DNA of 64,000 nt from Clostridium hydrogenum (lineage in GTDB: Bacteria > Bacillota > Clostridia > Clostridiales > Clostridiaceae). This document shows, one piece after another, positions 61,636 through 64,000 of this stretch. The notes below the pieces were generated by a model. The model saw nothing but the letters and a program-made list of their open reading frames with translations. It ran no database searches and had not been told where the DNA came from. How positions within the stretch are numbered: position 1 is the stretch's first letter; each line of letters opens with the position of its first letter. Location: positions 62,001-126,000 of the forward strand of contig NZ_JAEACT010000004.1 in assembly GCF_021432385.1 (NCBI RefSeq), written 5' to 3'. A program made the translations under genes and the position numbers.

Positions 61636-62414
61636 ATTTTTTTTAACATGCCTAATTGTTCCTCTAAATTTTTTATAACTACTTCTTCATTTTCTCCCTT
61701 TACACCATTATATTCTAACGTAACTATATCCGGATTTGATTTCTCAAGCACCCAAGCTAATAACTTATAATCTTCATCTGCCATAGACTGGTGAGTATCC
61801 ATTGGAAAGCCTTCCTTGTTACGCCCCGAACCTGCTAAATGTATCTCTTTAATCCTTTCAAGTGGGAGCGACTTAATATATTCATAAATATCCCATCCAT
61901 GATCTTGTGCCGTAATTTTTGCATGCGCTATATCAAGCAAAAAATAAATATTATTATTCATAACAATTTCAGAAATCCTTTCTGGCGTAAAATATGGATA
62001 AAAATCATATTCTTTACGTTCTATAGCGGTATCTGGCGAATTTTCTATAAGAATTGGTACATTTAAATTATTCTTAAAAGCCTTAATATTTTTTGATATC
62101 TGCTCATATATATCATTATCTGTCATTCCATCATGCATATCTGAATTTCTAATTGCAAGATGAACTCCGTAATGAGGAGAATTACATTTTTTGATAAGTT
62201 CATTTGCACGGTTAAAATCTATAATTTCTATATTTTTCATCCCTACATTCTCAAAATAGCCCAATCCATGAAGTAAAACTGGACGCATTGAGCGCATAGT
62301 TTCAAATTCATTATCAAAGTTTCCAAACGCCCCTGATTTAACATAGTCAACTTTAACAGCATCTTTTTCCAAAAGCATTTTTAACTCTTTTGACCAGTTG
62401 CAGCCTATATACAT
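61623..62414 (-). CDS. DUF692/MNIO-like TIM-barrel protein
   Basis: The 263-residue protein has the order of motifs seen in DUF692 multinuclear iron-dependent oxidases: PVLLHGLGY (H49), GVHLAIRNS (H85), VPILIENSPD (E124), FLLDIAHAK (D161), QDHGWDIYEYI (H172), KEIHLAGSG (H192), MDTHQSM (D206, H208) and VTLEYNG (E234). Related enzymes (MbnB, TglH, ChrH, bufferin maturases) oxidise cysteines in ribosomal peptides. The usual partner protein and a precursor peptide are not visible nearby. It could alternatively be another xylose-isomerase-like barrel. Its C-terminus is formed by palindrome E3. Confidence 0.68.
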   Translation of the reverse strand: MYIGCNWSKELKMLLEKDAVKVDYVKSGAFGNFDNEFETMRSMRPVLLHGLGYFENVGMKNIEIIDFNRANELIKKCNSPHYGVHLAIRNSDMHDGMTDNDIYEQISKNIKAFKNNLNVPILIENSPDTAIERKEYDFYPYFTPERISEIVMNNNIYFLLDIAHAKITAQDHGWDIYEYIKSLPLERIKEIHLAGSGRNKEGFPMDTHQSMADEDYKLLAWVLEKSNPDIVTLEYNGVKGENEEVVIKNLEEQLGMLKKIAMF

Positions 62415-62462
62415 TTTATAACCCCCTACTATTTTTTAATCACTTGGATTTCACACACTTTA

Positions 62463-62679
62463 TTCAGAGTACGGAGTACAGAGTACAAAGTACAGTGAAG
62501 GATGATTTTCTTCCGCTTTGCTACGGAAAATCTTATAACTTATTTTTTGGTTGCTTACGCAATCACAGTCCTAATGTTGTTCAGCAGAGCTGACAACATA
62601 TAAGTTTAAGATTTACCTAACGTAAGGAAAGGTAAATCCTCCTTCATTGTACTCTGTACTCTGTACTTTGTACTCTGCT
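62463..62679. repeat. Family A element, copy A11, overlapping a gene end
   Basis: The arms are CAGAGTACGGAGTACAGAG and CTGTACTCTGTACTTTG. The core carries GAAAATCTTATAACTT, GTTGTTCAGC-AGA-GCTGACAAC and AAGTTTAAGATTTACCT. The right arm is translated as the C-terminal residues VQSTEYRVQ of the nucleotidyltransferase gene. Confidence 0.9.
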
Positions 62680-63396
62680 TCTAAATGTTTCCACGCTTTT
62701 ATACTCCCTAATATCATATTTTCCAAGCTTTTCTTGTATGTAATTGCACATTTCTGCCCACAACCTTTTTTTATCGGCGTTTAGATAGTCCGTTACAAGA
62801 AATTCTTCTAAAATTAATGCAAACTTTGAATCAACTTCTTTAATTTCAGACACACCGTATTTATTATAAACAGGCAGTTTATTGTTTAATTTGCATATTA
62901 AATTGCATAAACTTTGCAAATAAGAATTTGTAAAAAACAAAAAGTTATTATAATCTTTTTTATCATACATATCTATTCCATCATTAAAAATTGTTTCAAT
63001 AAAAAACTTCAAATCCATTTTTCCGGAATCATCTATTTTAACCTTATAATTCTTTACTTTTTCTATTGCTTTTTCTTGAATTTTCTTTAGTTTTTCACCT
63101 TCATCATACACTATTTTTGCAACTGAATAGATTTCCATAGATGTCAAGTCTTTCTCTAGCCTATCAAAATACTTCCACTCAGGTGATATGAAATATTCAA
63201 ACTCTGTATCTAAAAAGAACTCTCTTCCTCTCATTCCTTTTTCATCATCGTGCCATATAAAAAATATATCTATATCTGAATGTTCGTCCATTTTACCTGT
63301 TACATATGAACCAGCAATCATAGCACCATAAATTCCATACTTACCTTTCATATATTGGATGTATTTTTCAATTTTTTCTTCTAAAACCATACTCAC
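62644..63396 (-). CDS. Nucleotidyltransferase-fold protein (MNT/aminoglycoside adenylyltransferase-like)
   Basis: The 250-residue protein has an N-terminal Pol-beta-type nucleotidyltransferase motif: AGSYVTGKMDEHSDIDIFF, with G29-S30 and D41-x-D43. The C-terminal helical half has no recognised domain. It may nucleotidylate a small molecule or protein; it is not clearly an antibiotic resistance enzyme. The start is GTG 63396 behind GGAGGA. The last residues (RVQSTEYRVQ) are encoded by the arm of repeat A11, so the original stop has been replaced. It is 12 bp downstream of the HD-domain gene, likely one operon. Confidence 0.8.
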   Translation of the reverse strand: MSMVLEEKIEKYIQYMKGKYGIYGAMIAGSYVTGKMDEHSDIDIFFIWHDDEKGMRGREFFLDTEFEYFISPEWKYFDRLEKDLTSMEIYSVAKIVYDEGEKLKKIQEKAIEKVKNYKVKIDDSGKMDLKFFIETIFNDGIDMYDKKDYNNFLFFTNSYLQSLCNLICKLNNKLPVYNKYGVSEIKEVDSKFALILEEFLVTDYLNADKKRLWAEMCNYIQEKLGKYDIREYKSVETFRSRVQSTEYRVQ

Positions 63397-63408
63397 TTTT
63401 ATCCTCCT

Positions 63409-64000
63409 CTATAGTTTAAATGTATTTTCCACAACTCCTGGCAACAAACTATAAATGGATTTACCGATTTTTCCTTCAAAATATTTTTGTATTTCCATAG
63501 TTGATTTCCATCTTGGCAGAGTATTTTCATTCACTCCTCCTCTTATTGCCATATCAACAAGCCTTTTTTCCATTAGGCAGAATCCACTTGGTAATGCTAT
63601 GTAATCACATAATTTTATTAACTTATCATAGTCTGTATCTTCGATTCTTGACAGATATTCTACTATAAAGTCATGCTGTTCTTGTGTTCCATTCCATTTT
63701 CCAACCACTATTACCTCATTATTTTTTTTAAAAGCAACATGACTCAAACAAACTTGAGCCGCTAAATCATATCCTTTTTCAATTAAATAATCGTATCCAT
63801 CAATGCTGTGTCTCATACCACTTGTTGTACCTGTCCTTCTTCCTATATCATGTAATAATCCTAATATATATGCAGTTTCTGGATTCATATCTGAGGTTTG
63901 TTCTGCTATTAATTTTGCGCTCATAGCTACATATTTTACATGCTCTACCCATGGAGTAGGATTTAAACTTCTAGCCTCCTCCAACAATAAATTTGCTTCT
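63409..64000 (-). CDS. HD-domain phosphohydrolase, 5' end outside window
   Basis: The frame is open to the right edge, reading EANLLLEEARSLNPTPWVEH; the start codon lies beyond position 64000. The HD motif is LGLLHDIGRRTG, with upstream H in WVEHVKYVA and downstream H in MRHSIDGYDYL and CLSHVAF. Proteins of this size are metal-dependent phosphohydrolases of unknown substrate. It precedes the nucleotidyltransferase gene by 12 bp. Confidence 0.82.
   Translation of the reverse strand, partial: EANLLLEEARSLNPTPWVEHVKYVAMSAKLIAEQTSDMNPETAYILGLLHDIGRRTGTTSGMRHSIDGYDYLIEKGYDLAAQVCLSHVAFKKNNEVIVVGKWNGTQEQHDFIVEYLSRIEDTDYDKLIKLCDYIALPSGFCLMEKRLVDMAIRGGVNENTLPRWKSTMEIQKYFEGKIGKSIYSLLPGVVENTFKL

Noticed and set aside
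1..64000. tRNA and rRNA genes, toxin-antitoxin pairs and known defence systems
   Set aside because: I looked for cloverleaf/CCA-type and conserved rRNA strings and for small paired ORFs or restriction, CBASS, retron or Cas motifs, and recognised none.

Overview
The window is AT-rich DNA from a spore-forming member of the Clostridia, most likely Clostridium in the broad sense. The evidence is an H-type small acid-soluble spore protein, a lysine riboswitch on lysA, a T-box on leuS, strong AGGAGG-type ribosome binding sites, and TTG/GTG starts. I cannot name the species. All functional names come from reading motifs, not from database searches.

Layout. (1) Positions 1-9610 hold a PBSX-like contractile phage-tail module on the minus strand, in the order xkdI, J, K (sheath), M (tube), N plus a -1 frameshift extension, O (tape measure), P, Q, R (cut by the window edge). 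It is preceded by an ArpU/Xpf-like activator and a divergent XRE repressor plus ImmA-like protein. No head, portal or terminase gene lies between the control genes and the tail genes; repeats fill that gap. The module is therefore either an R-type tailocin or a prophage that lost its head genes. (2) 9627-16327: amidohydrolase with divergent LysR regulator, aldo/keto reductase, spore protein, and an NMT1/SsuA-type ABC importer. (3) 16743-18064: a DUF2156 gene and a Cys-rich ArsR-type regulator whose promoter geometry predicts a leaderless mRNA. (4) 18418-27042: one giant gene for a cyclic beta-1,2-glucan synthase, followed by a small orphan tyrosine recombinase and a chemotaxis receptor. (5) 30128-40401: riboswitch-controlled lysA, M18 aminopeptidase, CDF metal exporter, PAP2 phosphatase, flavin reductase, and T-box-controlled leuS. 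(6) 40648-46905: sugar MFS transporter beside a solute-binding lipoprotein and a YesM/YesN two-component pair, probably one sensing-uptake unit. (7) 47129-48627: flavodoxin-like reductase and a frameshifted TIM-barrel gene. (8) 49101-61046: two tandem oppBCDFA oligopeptide importer operons, a duplication of about 6 kb, each with a TTGAAA-N17-TATTAT promoter. (9) 61623-64000: a DUF692/MNIO-like TIM-barrel protein, a nucleotidyltransferase and a partial HD-domain gene.

Repeats. The most unusual property of the window is the density of non-coding inverted-repeat elements. I separate at least six families, labelled A to F here. Family A has 11 copies of roughly 150-390 bp whose arms are tandem 9-10 bp words. 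Family B is a short module with a GGGC/GCCC hairpin. Family C copies are long hairpins with apparent covariation. Family D is a short hairpin pair. Family E is a 50-bp palindrome. Family F elements are about 100 bp; one sits inside Stem I of the leuS T-box. Elements nest in each other, abut stop codons, split one opp operon and provide the C-terminus of at least one protein.
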